A stretch of 64,000 nucleotides of DNA from Ruminococcus sp. Lineage in GTDB: Bacteria > Bacillota > Clostridia > Oscillospirales > Ruminococcaceae. The DNA lies in NCBI GenBank assembly GCA_017519415.1, contig JAFWSI010000071.1, positions 1 to 64,000 on the forward strand, read 5' to 3'. Below, piece by piece: positions 27,133 to 36,623 of this stretch (its first letter is position 1; each line of letters starts with the position of its first letter). The notes beneath the pieces were generated by a model. That model worked only from the letters and a program-made list of their open reading frames with translations, ran no database searches and was not told where the DNA came from. The translations under genes were made by a program, and so were the position numbers.

Positions 27133-28749
27133 CTATGCAGATATACCGCTGTTTTCACTTTTCTGCTTTGGTATCTTGATAGTGGTCGTGAAGCCCTCGC
27201 CTTCCACCGAGGAGAATTTGACTGTTCCGCCGAGAGCCTTAGTGCGCTCACATATACCGCGGAGTCCGTTGTTCTCCTTGATCGAGGAGCAGCCGCAGCC
27301 GTTGTCGAATATATAAAGCTCCAGCTTATCAGAGAGGAATTTAACGATAATATCTATCCTGTCCGCACCCGAATAGCGTATGGCGTTGGTGATCGTCTCA
27401 CGCGTGTTGTCGTAGACCGCATTGACGCAGAAGCCGAAGCTCTCATCTTCCTCGCCCTGTGTGCATACGTCTATGTCTATGCCGCGGACTGCCGAGGTTA
27501 CCGTATTAATAGCGCTTGTGACCGAGGTCATGAACTCGTCGGAGCGCAGGTTGTTTATAGAGCAGCGCAGCTGAGTGACGCCGCTTCGCGATAAGCCGTC
27601 TATCTCACGGATAAAGTCGACAGCCTCTGCGGGAACGTCCTTCTTGTTCCTGAGGTCGGCGTCTATGATACGGGAAAGAGAGCTTATCATTGTAAAGGTA
27701 TGTCCCGCGGAATCGTGTATCTCCTGAGCTATACGGTTGCGCTCCTTTTCAAGCGAGAGCTTTTTCTCGGTATCGAGAAGCTCATGGTACTCGGATACGT
27801 TATTGATGATGATAATGCGGGCGATACGCTCGCCGTTCTTGTTGGTGCAGAAATTCTGTTTGATATTGTAGAAATTCTCATTGAATATAAGCTCGCAGGA
27901 GTCGGTGTTCTTGTCAAGTTCTGTGCCGGTTTTCTCCCTTACAGCGGCAATGACCTCGTCCAGTGGTGCTCCCGTGCGTACGGATATGAGCTTTTCCGCA
28001 TATGTGTTCTTGTACGTCATCAGGTCGTCGGCGTCAAAGACGACAACGGCGCTGTTGATGCTGTCAATGGTATCCTTTATGGCGATACGGTTTATATTAA
28101 GCAGGCCGTATCTGCCGATTGCAATGAGTATCATAACGACAGAGAACGAAAAAAACATCGGTGTGAGCTCAATCTTCGGCCTAATTATATTCAGGACGGT
28201 AAGCAGATTGATAAACATCGGGACAATGACGCCGAGGGTCAGCAGCAGCGACTGCTTGGTCATACGGCGGTTGCCCGGAGAGTGCTTGATGAACATAAGA
28301 ACGATTCCCGACAGAAGCAGTATATTATAGATCACCTGTGAGATATAATAGATCACCCCGTGAATGACATTTCTGTATTCGTAGACAGTATAATATTTGT
28401 GGTGCCATGGATTTGTAATAACGCATATCAGAAATACGGCTGATATTATGGGAAGCAGATTGCAGAATTTGCGCAGCTTGTTGCAGAAATCGGAGTATTC
28501 CGCCGCAAACATGAACCAGAACGGCGGCAGGATACATATCCCTATATTGCCGATAACGCAGCTTATCCAGAACTGGCGTGTATTTACGGAGAAATGCAGC
28601 ATCAGCTGCGAGATGAGCCATAGAATAATGGAAATCTGACAGAACATGAAAAGTCTTGTAAGGCGGTTGTCGTTTCCGCTCGTCAATACCCATATGACAG
28701 CACATATCATGCCTATCAGAGCAAAAGAAGACACTATCGTCTGTATCAT
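27133..28749 (-). CDS. Membrane sensor histidine kinase, HisKA_3 type
   Basis: 538 aa from ATG 28749 (GGAAGG nine bases upstream; a TTG at 28767 is less likely). Residues ~1-225 form about seven membrane segments of the 7TM sensor type. A PAS-like region follows. The phospho-acceptor helix reads RIAQEIHDSAGHTF, and the ATPase domain has RETITNAIRYSG (N box), DNGCG (G1) and GLRGI (G2). This is the NarL/LiaS-type dimer. No response regulator lies beside it, so it is an orphan. Ligand unknown. Confidence 0.9.
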   Translation of the reverse strand: MIQTIVSSFALIGMICAVIWVLTSGNDNRLTRLFMFCQISIILWLISQLMLHFSVNTRQFWISCVIGNIGICILPPFWFMFAAEYSDFCNKLRKFCNLLPIISAVFLICVITNPWHHKYYTVYEYRNVIHGVIYYISQVIYNILLLSGIVLMFIKHSPGNRRMTKQSLLLTLGVIVPMFINLLTVLNIIRPKIELTPMFFSFSVVMILIAIGRYGLLNINRIAIKDTIDSINSAVVVFDADDLMTYKNTYAEKLISVRTGAPLDEVIAAVREKTGTELDKNTDSCELIFNENFYNIKQNFCTNKNGERIARIIIINNVSEYHELLDTEKKLSLEKERNRIAQEIHDSAGHTFTMISSLSRIIDADLRNKKDVPAEAVDFIREIDGLSRSGVTQLRCSINNLRSDEFMTSVTSAINTVTSAVRGIDIDVCTQGEEDESFGFCVNAVYDNTRETITNAIRYSGADRIDIIVKFLSDKLELYIFDNGCGCSSIKENNGLRGICERTKALGGTVKFSSVEGEGFTTTIKIPKQKSENSGISA

Positions 28750-28971
28750 TGTAAAAAAACCTTCCAATCATCGTGACTTAACATTTAAATCGGAACGTGC
28801 TTTATCAAATTATTGGTGAAAATGAATATTCAGATATTTGCTGCCGTAGCATTTTCCTTTTACAGATAATCCGATTTTAACATTTTTTGGCAAAAAAGTC
28901 AAGAAGCAGACGAGCCTTATTTTGCTATGCTATGCGTAAACTACGCAGATACGTTGTTTAATAAAAGAAAA
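28750..28971. other. Intergenic stretch, no gene seen
   Basis: Upstream of the histidine kinase. AT-rich; no clear ORF, repeat or strong promoter identified. Confidence 0.35.
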
Positions 28972-29015
28972 AGCCCTTTCGCGGACGGCAGTACAGACTG
29001 CGCCGTGAAAGGGCT
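28972..29015 (-). terminator. Terminator of the secreted protein gene at 29118
   Basis: Stem AGCCCTTTCGCGG / CCGTGAAAGGGCT (one mismatch) with an internal hairpin and a minus-strand T-run. It lies ~100 bp beyond the stop; between them is a palindrome GGAACA-G-TGTTCC (29075-29087). Confidence 0.8.
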
Positions 29016-29117
29016 GTTATATTAACGACAGACCAATGAGTGATATTTAGTCAGACAAAAACGGAGTTTGTATCGGAACAGTGTTCCTTACCGATTGTAA
29101 AGTTAAAGATATTTTGA

Positions 29118-30704
29118 TTATACTATATTGAAAAATACAGATTTGCTGCCGGTATAGTTTCCGCGGCCGAAGAGCATAATTATAGCCTTTCCCTTGTCGA
29201 TGTTGCAACCGGGATTATATGTGTAATCTGTTCCTCTTTTAAGGGTTATCGAACCGTATTTGACGGTAAGAGCGGGAGTGATAGCCTTACCGGTATACTT
29301 CTGATCGGGGATTGAAGAATAGCTGAGAGTTGAGATGTCCCTTGGCTGTATCCTGAATTTTATTACCTTTTTGCCTGTATAGTTTCCTATACCCGTTATT
29401 GTCATTGTTGCTGTTCCTGCATTGAGGTTGGAGGTGTAGTAGACGGTATAGTCTGTACCCTGTTTAAGCGTTTTCGATCCGTGCTTTACGGTAACGGAAG
29501 GCCTGATATAGTTGCCGGTGTATGTTGCATCTTTAACGCTGCTGAAGCTGCATGTGCCGATATGGTATTTTACGGCAGGAGGGCAGTTAATATAGTCAAG
29601 TGAGAAGTATGTCCACCAGTTGGTGTAGAAGCCTGTCTTGACGTTTTTGCCGTTGGCGTGAGGCATATGCTTGAACCACCATTTATGGTGCTTTAGAATG
29701 TATTGGTAGTTGTCATCACCACCCCACTCATCTCGGCCTATTGTTTTTGCTGTGCCTGAAAGATCAGGATAGTTATACCAAGTATCGCAGTATGATAAAA
29801 CACGATTAGTACGCTGCCAGTCGTGATCATTTATGCTGCTTGTCAGGCTGTTCGGAGCATGATGTACATTACCTACGCCTGATTTTCCCTTGGCTACACA
29901 TTCATAAGCTGTGAATTTTTCCCAGTCATTGTACTTGGAGTAATCCTTCTTGTAGTTAGGTGCGCCGAAGACATTATCCATTATGGATTCCTGACGGTGG
30001 CCTGCGTCCTCAAGCATTTCTCCTACTCCGCGCTCATAGTTGAAGCCGTAAACAATAAAGTTCTTGCAGTCTTTTTTTAACGGCTCACCGTTTACCCAGA
30101 ATGCATTTTTTCCAACCATTATTGTCTCGTGAAGCTTAACTCCCACCATAGGACCTGCAAATATCCATACCTCGTCGATCTTTCCGCTGTTTACCTTATC
30201 GTAGACCTTGTATTTCTTTAAATAGTAATCATAATCAAAGGAGAATTCGTAATTCTTCCAGCCATTATATTCCCAGAAGGCACTGCCATTATTTTTGATC
30301 GCAGTCATAAGAGTTTTGTAATATTCATCAGTAGTATAAGGAGCCTTTTTGATCTTGGTACTGCGGGGCATTTCATTCAGCTCTATCTTTTCCGCGATCT
30401 TGTAATTGACGTTGCCGTAGCTTACTTCGGACATTTCCTTTGCGAACTGATCGGCAAGAGTATACGGATTGTTCCAATCTGCCACCTTATTGGCCGGGTC
30501 GTTCTTGTAGCTTGCAAGCTCATGCTGCTTTATTAATTCGGTAACATTGTCGTGTTTTATTTTGAATGTGGGATCAAAATTGATTATCATAACATTGTAG
30601 GTCTTGCCTGCGGCTGAGGCTGTATTTGTGCTAAGGCATAGCATTGATGTCGCTGCAATGACTGTCATTAGTATAAATACTGATATTTTTTTGAAAACCT
30701 TCAT
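29118..30704 (-). CDS. Secreted protein with unknown N-terminal domain and two YTG-type beta repeats
   Basis: 528 aa. Signal peptide ending NTASAAG (~33). Residues ~35-390 form a Trp/Tyr-rich domain with GEMLEDAGHRQESIMDN and many His, which I do not recognise; it lacks HExxH. Residues ~395-528 hold two ~75-residue repeats built on YTGxxIxPxxTVKxGSxTLKxGTDYT and GNYTG, common stalk-like modules of clostridial surface proteins. No dockerin or anchor motif is visible. AAAAGGAG precedes the ATG. It is a single-gene unit with its own terminator. Confidence 0.7.
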   Translation of the reverse strand: MKVFKKISVFILMTVIAATSMLCLSTNTASAAGKTYNVMIINFDPTFKIKHDNVTELIKQHELASYKNDPANKVADWNNPYTLADQFAKEMSEVSYGNVNYKIAEKIELNEMPRSTKIKKAPYTTDEYYKTLMTAIKNNGSAFWEYNGWKNYEFSFDYDYYLKKYKVYDKVNSGKIDEVWIFAGPMVGVKLHETIMVGKNAFWVNGEPLKKDCKNFIVYGFNYERGVGEMLEDAGHRQESIMDNVFGAPNYKKDYSKYNDWEKFTAYECVAKGKSGVGNVHHAPNSLTSSINDHDWQRTNRVLSYCDTWYNYPDLSGTAKTIGRDEWGGDDNYQYILKHHKWWFKHMPHANGKNVKTGFYTNWWTYFSLDYINCPPAVKYHIGTCSFSSVKDATYTGNYIRPSVTVKHGSKTLKQGTDYTVYYTSNLNAGTATMTITGIGNYTGKKVIKFRIQPRDISTLSYSSIPDQKYTGKAITPALTVKYGSITLKRGTDYTYNPGCNIDKGKAIIMLFGRGNYTGSKSVFFNIV

Positions 30705-31016
30705 TTTTCATTACTCCTTTTGTTTTTTTTCATAGATAACTGCTCCGTGGTATGAAATTAGTTGTCCGGTCTGTCGTGAATTTGTTTTGCGTGGTTTGAA
30801 TCCCGGGCCGGAGTGCGGGCGGGGTTTAAAGAATCCTCCTTTCTGAATGCGGGCTTACATATATAAGTGATTTCAGAAGTCCAAAAAGACGAAAAAATTT
30901 TTTCTGCGGTTAGCCGAAGGAAACAAATTCTTTGAAGTTGCTATGAGTGGTAATTGATGCAGGCAAACATAAGTGCGGGAAGAAAACTGCTTTTTCAAAA
31001 GCGTATAAAAAGCAAA

Positions 31017-31038
31017 AAGGCTCCGAAAACGGAGCCTT
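31017..31038 (-). terminator. Terminator after the deletion remnant
   Basis: AAGGCTCCG-AAAA-CGGAGCCTT with minus-strand T-run. Same GCTCC/GGAGC family as terminators after the intact dockerin genes. Confidence 0.8.
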
Positions 31039-31071
31039 CATGCTTTTAAAAAAGGGTTTTAAGAGAATGAC

Positions 31072-31208
31072 TTATCTTATATTGGTTCTGAAAATTTCGG
31101 GATAAGCACCGGCGATCTGTCCGATGAAGTTCAGATCGGCACAGGTGTGACAGAACCGTTTCTCGGGAGCAGAGCATATACAATCGGCATTTTGATGCCT
31201 GTTTTCAT
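31072..31208 (-). pseudogene. Internally deleted remnant of an LRR-transglutaminase-dockerin gene
   Basis: The minus strand reads ATGAAAACAGGCATCAAAA, the same as the start of the intact gene at 43603 (MKTGIK). The preceding bases CATCAAAGCAGA match its CATCAAAGGAGA except that the RBS is GCAG instead of GGAG. After about 12 codons the similarity jumps, in another frame, to a dockerin-like end (CADLNFIGQI; compare CADMNFDGKI). The promoter and terminator of the family are both kept. This is best read as a promoter-start fragment joined to a gene end by deletion, now frameshifted. Confidence 0.7.
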
Positions 31209-31266
31209 ACAGTGTCTGCTTTGATGCGGATTTGCGGATATATAATAAAAACATATCACTGTGTTT

Positions 31267-31295
31267 ATTATATATTTTACAAAGGGCGGTATCAA
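31267..31295 (-). promoter_or_regulatory. Conserved family promoter before the remnant
   Basis: TTGATA, 17-bp spacer, TATAAT, with GCAATTATCGACTTGATA overlapping the -35. Matches the promoters at 41279 and 57229. Confidence 0.75.
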
Positions 31296-31946
31296 GTCGA
31301 TAATTGCGATAAAGCTCCGTAAATTGACTTTTTTTGCTTTCAGTCCGTCTTTTTGCGGACCTAGAAATGCGAACGGATCAAGAGCTCTGTATTTTTTATA
31401 TGCAGTTCTGCGGGATATTGATAAAGCGGATTTTTTATATTAACAATATTTTGCGTTGAAAAGCCTTGCCATGCAGATCGGAGTGCGGGCTGCTTCTCGG
31501 AATGATGAAATAATATCCCGAGAGTAGAAAGGAACGCAATAAATGGGGAGTAATCAACGTTTTTTCGTTAAAAACGGGCAACGGACATTTGTGGTAAAAG
31601 TGATGACAAAAGGGAGCATTATAATATCATTTAACGTGTAATATTACAAAAGGTATAAATAGCAAATGTTTTTACAAGCTTTGTTATCACAATATTATTA
31701 AGTTTTGAAATATAACAAATGTCCGGGGAAAGAGGGCGCGGAATGGTGTTGAAATCCGGGGAATAAGGCTGTATTATGGTGTTTATAGCCTGTCGGGCAT
31801 TGACGCTTTATGGCGTTATGAGCCGTCGATGAAAAAGCATTTTTCGGACTTATAAGGTGGTTTTGGCATATAGGTGCATATTGCCAAAAAATACTATTTG
31901 CTATTTGTTGAAGTCTGACAAAAACGAGTTATTTTTTTATTTATTC
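31296..31946. other. 650-bp stretch without a recognisable gene
   Basis: AT-rich. It holds only short frames without RBS and stretches with similar words (AACGGGCAACGGACATTTG; ACAAATGTCCGGGG). I see no gene, IS or RNA element. Confidence 0.4.
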
Positions 31947-32028
31947 TTGACAGTATATTATATCTATATTATAATATAACTATGATATAAGAATTGGTTT
32001 ACACAGTGTATAATGATTGTGATATAAT
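31947..32028 (+). promoter_or_regulatory. Tandem promoters of the exopolysaccharide control operon
   Basis: First: TTGACA (31947), 17-bp spacer, TATAAT (31970-31975). Second, weaker: TTTACA (31998), 19-bp spacer, TATAAT (32023-32028). Confidence 0.8.
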
Positions 32029-32073
32029 ACAAAAAATTATAGATAAACTTATAAGATTGTGAGGACATGACCA

Positions 32074-33672
32074 GTGAAGAATGACGAAAACGACGAGATA
32101 GACCTGAAAGCCATTTTTTCGCTTTTTCTGAGCAAATTATGGCTGATAATACTCATGGCGATACTGGGAGGAACTACGGCGTTCTGCTTTTCAAAGTTCC
32201 TTATGCCGCTGAAATATTCTTCGTATATTTCGATGTATGTTCAGAGCTACACTACCTTCAATGAAAATCCCGAGCACAATTACAATAACATAAATAATTC
32301 AAAGCAGCTCATCAATACCTATATGGAAGTCCTGAAGGACGACGCTGTTCTGAATGCGGTTGCCGAAAAGCTGAGAGGCGAGTTCGACAATTCCACACTT
32401 GAAGAAAACTTTACTGTTGTTGACGGCAGGATCACTCCCGCTTCTATCAGAAGCTGTATCAGCGTTTCCTCTGTTCCGGATACAAGCAAGCTGACTTTCA
32501 GCGCCGTAACAAAGAACGCTGAAGTATCGGCTGCGATATGCAACAACATTGCGGAGGTCGCTCCGGATTATCTTGAGGACGCTGTGGGCGTAGGACAGAT
32601 CAATACCATAGGCACGGCAAAGGTCAATAACAATCCCGTTGCTCCCAATGTAAAGAAGAATACAGTTCTCGGAGCATTGGCGGCTGCGGCACTTATAATG
32701 TTCCTTATATTCATTATCGATTTCTTCGATAATACCATAAAGGAATCAGGCTGGCTCAGCAGCAGGTTCAACAAGGCCATGATAGGCGAGATCCAGCAGT
32801 TTGAAGTAGAAAAGAAAAAGAAGGGCGATGACGGCGACAATCATGTCAAGCTCACTGACAGCGACGTACCTTTTGCCGTTGTTGAGAGCTACAAGTCCAT
32901 AAGGACCAATATCACATTTGCCCTTTCTCCCTTTGAAAAGAAGATATTCACTGTTTCTTCCGCAAATCCCGCGGAGGGTAAGTCCACTACCTCGGCCAAT
33001 ATCGCGATCGCGCTTGCACAGGGCGGAAATAAGGTGCTCCTTATCGACGGAGACCTGAGAAAGAGCGCTCAGCATAAGATATTCGGCCTGAAGAACAAAA
33101 AGGGACTTTCCACCGCTATCGGTAAAATGACTCCCGTTGACGAGTGTATCTCCAAGGAGGTCATGGAGAATCTCGACGTTATGACGGCAGGTCCCGTACC
33201 TCCCAATCCCTCGGAGCTCCTTGCTTCGGAGAATATGACGTCCATTCTCGATCAGCTTGAGGACAGGTATTCAACTATCGTTATAGATACTCCTCCGGTA
33301 AATGTAGTTACCGACTCCATGGAGCTTGCAAAGAACGTATCTGGTATCATAATGGTCGCACGCTACGGCGAGACCACTACCGACGATATGGAAGAAGCCA
33401 TGAAGAAGATAGAGTTTGCCAAGATGAATATGCTTGGATTCATACTCAACGACATCAAGGTTAAACGCAACGGCAAGTACTATTCAAAGTACAAGTATGA
33501 CAAGGGCTACGGTTACGGTTATTACGGCTCAAAGCCCGAGAGCAGCGACGATGAGGCGTCGGAGGCTGCGGAAAAGGCTCATGCCGGAAAGCCGTCGGGC
33601 GGTGAAAAGTCAAAGAATGAAAAGACAGCTTCTGCTAAGGACAACGGGAAAAAGAAAAAAGGCGGTAAATAA
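32074..33672 (+). CDS. Bacterial tyrosine kinase fused to chain-length determinant (Wzz/BY-kinase)
   Basis: 532 aa, GTG start with GAGGA upstream. Residues ~10-220 are a Wzz-type domain between two membrane helices. The kinase domain has Walker A NPAEGKSTTSANIA (~315), Walker A' LLIDGDLRKS and Walker B TIVIDTPPVN, and the C-terminus has the Tyr cluster KYYSKYKYDKGYGYGYYG, the autophosphorylation tail, then a charged Lys/Ser end. One polypeptide does the work of a two-protein CapA/CapB pair. It controls polymer length and export of capsule or exopolysaccharide. The phosphatase gene overlaps its stop by one base. Confidence 0.93.
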   Translation: MKNDENDEIDLKAIFSLFLSKLWLIILMAILGGTTAFCFSKFLMPLKYSSYISMYVQSYTTFNENPEHNYNNINNSKQLINTYMEVLKDDAVLNAVAEKLRGEFDNSTLEENFTVVDGRITPASIRSCISVSSVPDTSKLTFSAVTKNAEVSAAICNNIAEVAPDYLEDAVGVGQINTIGTAKVNNNPVAPNVKKNTVLGALAAAALIMFLIFIIDFFDNTIKESGWLSSRFNKAMIGEIQQFEVEKKKKGDDGDNHVKLTDSDVPFAVVESYKSIRTNITFALSPFEKKIFTVSSANPAEGKSTTSANIAIALAQGGNKVLLIDGDLRKSAQHKIFGLKNKKGLSTAIGKMTPVDECISKEVMENLDVMTAGPVPPNPSELLASENMTSILDQLEDRYSTIVIDTPPVNVVTDSMELAKNVSGIIMVARYGETTTDDMEEAMKKIEFAKMNMLGFILNDIKVKRNGKYYSKYKYDKGYGYGYYGSKPESSDDEASEAAEKAHAGKPSGGEKSKNEKTASAKDNGKKKKGGK

Positions 33673-34349
33673 TGCTTACTGAATATCACTGCCATGTACT
33701 TCCGGGTATCGATGACGGCTCGGACAGCGTTGAAACTTCGCTTGCTATGCTGGAAATGATGAAGGAGCAGGGCGTGGAAAGAGTGGTCTTTACTCCTCAT
33801 TTCTACTGCCACAGGGAGAAGTCGGTGGAGAGCTTCCTCGAAAAGCGTCAGGCAGCTTTTGAAGCTGTCAGGGACAAGTCTCCCATAAAGAATATGCTCC
33901 TCGGAGCAGAGGTTGCGGTCGAGCATGGTATTTCCGAAGTTAAGGACATTGAAAAGCTGGCTATACAGGGTACAAGGCTGATACTTATGGAGCTTCCTTA
34001 CCGCGAATACAAGGAATGGATGTACGAGGAGATATACAATATTTCCGCAGAGTACAAGCTCAAGGAAATAATCGCTCATGTACACCGGTACCTTGAATAC
34101 TGTTCCAAGGAACAGATGACGGATATTCTCAGCAAAAATGCGATTTATCAGATCAATAACGAAGCCTTCGGGAGCTTCTCACAGAGGCGCTTCGTGAAAA
34201 GAATCATCAAGGGGGACCTTCCTGTAATTTTTGGAAGTGATGCACACAATATTTCGTCGCGCAGACCCAACTGGGATCTGCTGAAAAAAAAGTGCGGCGG
34301 CGACGAAATAAAGGAGTCGGACAAGCTGATAGATAAATACTTTGTCTGA
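33672..34349 (+). CDS. PHP-type protein-tyrosine phosphatase (CpsB/CapC/YwqE family)
   Basis: 225 aa. Metal ligands of the PHP fold are visible: YHCHVLPGIDDGSDS at the N-terminus, TPHFY, the Glu of LLGAEV, HVHRY, and the C-terminal GSDAHN. It removes phosphate from the tyrosine tail of the BY-kinase encoded just before it; the two genes overlap as TAATG, so they are translationally coupled. Confidence 0.94.
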   Translation: MLTEYHCHVLPGIDDGSDSVETSLAMLEMMKEQGVERVVFTPHFYCHREKSVESFLEKRQAAFEAVRDKSPIKNMLLGAEVAVEHGISEVKDIEKLAIQGTRLILMELPYREYKEWMYEEIYNISAEYKLKEIIAHVHRYLEYCSKEQMTDILSKNAIYQINNEAFGSFSQRRFVKRIIKGDLPVIFGSDAHNISSRRPNWDLLKKKCGGDEIKESDKLIDKYFV

Positions 34350-34421
34350 ACAAAACGTTTTATTTATATTATTTGTTGTAGTAATCAGAGTGGTTTGTAT
34401 TTATGTCAGGAGGGGATCTTT

Positions 34422-35147
34422 ATGCCAAGATCAGCTATACTTGAAAACGTAATTGATAAGAGAATTGAGATTGTCATGACAGAGAACAAGGCTTTTTCAG
34501 AGCGCGACGCGGAGTCAGCTGCAAGGCTGTATACCAAAGCGTCCCTGAGAGAAAAGCCGGTATATGATGCCATAAAGCGCGTAGGTGACGTGGTATGCTC
34601 TGCTACAGCGCTTATTGTGCTGTCCCCGTTGTTTATATGCATAATGTCCTTTATCTTCTTTACCGATTATAAAAATCCTATATTCAGACAGGAGAGGATC
34701 GGCAAAGACGGCAAGGTGTTCAAGATCTGGAAGTTCCGCAGTATGAGGTTCGGAGCCGAGAAGGAGCTCAGCTCACTGAAATCCCTGAACGAAGACTGCG
34801 GCGTCAATTTCAAGCTCCACCATGATCCGAGAGTGACCAGAATAGGCGAGTTCATACGCAAGACCTCGATCGATGAGCTTCCGCAGCTGGTGAATATACT
34901 CAAGGGGGATATGTCCGTTATCGGTCCGAGACCCTTTGTGGCTGATGAGCAGGCCGCACTTCCCGATGAACGGTTGCTTGTAAAGCCCGGCCTTTCATGC
35001 TACTGGCAGATCGGCGGTAAGAATGATCTTCCCAAAGAGGAGCAGATCGCGCTGGATCATAAGTACATAAAGGAACGTTCGGTAATAACAGATGTGAAGA
35101 TCATCGTGAAAACAGTTCTTCATGTTATTACAGGCGAGAATTATTGA
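34422..35147 (+). CDS. Undecaprenyl-phosphate sugar phosphotransferase
   Basis: 241 aa. One membrane helix (~48-70: VVCSATALIVLSPLFICIM) precedes the catalytic domain of the polyprenyl-phosphate hexose-1-phosphate transferase (EpsL/WbaP short) family: FRQERIGKDGKVFKIWKFRS, KTSIDELPQLVNILKGDMS and IGPRPF. It loads the first sugar onto the lipid carrier. AGGAGGGG precedes ATG 34422. No glycosyltransferase, flippase or polymerase follows; the unit ends at a terminator. Confidence 0.92.
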   Translation: MPRSAILENVIDKRIEIVMTENKAFSERDAESAARLYTKASLREKPVYDAIKRVGDVVCSATALIVLSPLFICIMSFIFFTDYKNPIFRQERIGKDGKVFKIWKFRSMRFGAEKELSSLKSLNEDCGVNFKLHHDPRVTRIGEFIRKTSIDELPQLVNILKGDMSVIGPRPFVADEQAALPDERLLVKPGLSCYWQIGGKNDLPKEEQIALDHKYIKERSVITDVKIIVKTVLHVITGENY

Positions 35148-35174
35148 TCGTTATTTCCTTTTGATAGTTTTTAT

Positions 35175-35203
35175 GGGCCGAATCCTTGAATAAGATTCGG
35201 TCC
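35175..35203 (+). terminator. Terminator of the exopolysaccharide control operon
   Basis: GGGCCGAATC / GATTCGGTCC stem with 9-nt loop, followed by an ATTTATG T-rich stretch. Confidence 0.7.
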
Positions 35204-35274
35204 ATTTATGTTACAGGCATATTGGGTTTCATAACCGAAAATATTGCGAAAGAGTGAATTTATACCGGATTCTA

Positions 35275-35303
35275 TTGCAATATCCCCAAAAATGCCTTAT
35301 AAT
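35275..35303 (+). promoter_or_regulatory. Promoter of the short LRR-dockerin gene
   Basis: TTGCAA, 17-bp spacer, TATAAT. Confidence 0.7.
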
Positions 35304-35377
35304 TTATATACAGGCTTTTATGGCAATTCAATTTTTGAATAAAACCTAATGGATATTATTGTAAGGAGGAATTTGTT

Positions 35378-36550
35378 ATGAAAAAAACATTGAGAGCAGC
35401 TGCGCTGCTGACCGCATTCGCACTTGCAGGAGGACTTCCGCTGACAATGGCTGACGGTGCATTTTCGGCTAAGCCCCTAACGGTTTACGCTGACGAAAGC
35501 TATACCTACGGCTTCACGGATTCTTTCGAATATAAGAAATATTCTGACCATATCGAAATAACCAGCGCTAAGTCGGCAAACGCTGATTCGGTCGAGATAC
35601 CTGCTTCCATCGATAACCTTCCGGTTACAACTATCGGTATATATGCTTTTCAGTTCAATTCGATGAAGACTCTTACTCTTCCAGATACTCTTACTGAAAT
35701 AGGATTTTATACCTTTGGATACTGTAAAAATCTGACTTCTGTAACCATACCGGATAGTGTCAGGAAGATCGGCCTTCATGCCTTTGAAGAGTGCACTTCG
35801 CTGACTACGATCAACTTTCCGGATCATCTGGTGGAAACAATGGACTATACATTCGAAAACACTCCGTGGCTGGAAGAGCAGCGTAAGAAGGATCCGCTTG
35901 TTATAATCAACGGTGCGGTAATAGACGGAAGGACCTGCGAAGGTGACGTAGTCGTACCTTCCAGCGTAAAATATGTCGCGTCGGGCGCATTTGCCAAGAA
36001 CGAAAAACTGACCTCTGTTGTGTTCCCTGCAAGCGTGACCACGATCGCAGACAATACCTTCTGGTACTGCAAAAATCTGAAATCGGCCGAACTGAAGGGC
36101 GCGGAAACCCTCGGCTTCGGAGTTTTCGGCAGTTGCAACAATCTGACGGAGCTGAAGCTGTCGGGCAGTCTGAAATCGATCGACAGCTACACATTCACCG
36201 ATAATACCGCTTCTGCAACAATAACATTCTATGGCAGTGAGTCAACATGGAACAGTGTGGAGAAGCCTTCCGGCGATCAGTTCCTCCAGCGGGCAAAATA
36301 CATTTTTGACGAAAATCATACCGAGCCCGAAGAAGGCATGAAGGGCGACGCGAACTGCGACAATCAGGTGGATATGGGTGATGTAGTCCTTATTATGCAG
36401 TCTATCTCCAATCCCAACAAGTACGGCGAGAACGGTACCGATGACAGCCACCTTACTGCCAAGGGCAGAATCAACGGCGATATGAACGGTGACGGACTTA
36501 CTGTCGGAGACGCTCAGGCGATACAGAAGGTACTTCTTGGCGTGAACTGA
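35378..36550 (+). CDS. Secreted BspA-type LRR protein with dockerin
   Basis: 390 aa. Signal peptide (~1-38), then about eight LRR_5 repeats (for example YTFGYCKNLTSVTIPDSVRK) to ~310, and a C-terminal type I dockerin with two calcium loops, GDANCDNQVDMGDVVLIM and GDMNGDGLTVGDAQAI. It differs from the larger paralogues downstream: opposite strand, no transglutaminase domain, a different signal peptide. A dockerin implies docking on a scaffoldin cohesin; none is in the window. AAGGAGGA precedes the ATG. Confidence 0.92.
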   Translation: MKKTLRAAALLTAFALAGGLPLTMADGAFSAKPLTVYADESYTYGFTDSFEYKKYSDHIEITSAKSANADSVEIPASIDNLPVTTIGIYAFQFNSMKTLTLPDTLTEIGFYTFGYCKNLTSVTIPDSVRKIGLHAFEECTSLTTINFPDHLVETMDYTFENTPWLEEQRKKDPLVIINGAVIDGRTCEGDVVVPSSVKYVASGAFAKNEKLTSVVFPASVTTIADNTFWYCKNLKSAELKGAETLGFGVFGSCNNLTELKLSGSLKSIDSYTFTDNTASATITFYGSESTWNSVEKPSGDQFLQRAKYIFDENHTEPEEGMKGDANCDNQVDMGDVVLIMQSISNPNKYGENGTDDSHLTAKGRINGDMNGDGLTVGDAQAIQKVLLGVN

Positions 36551-36576
36551 TCCTGATCGTTATAACAATACCACAT

Positions 36577-36607
36577 AAAAATCCCCGGGCTCAGGTCGGG
36601 GATTTTT
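36577..36607. terminator. Terminator after the short LRR-dockerin gene
   Basis: AAATCCCCG / CGGGGATTT stem with 9-nt loop, T-run on plus and A-rich on the other side, so it may also end the opposite-strand remnant. Confidence 0.8.
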
Positions 36608-36623
36608 TATAGTAGGTTTATGA

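Noticed and set aside
31261-31443. 60-aa plus-strand frame
   Set aside because: It starts inside the promoter of the opposite-strand remnant and has no RBS.
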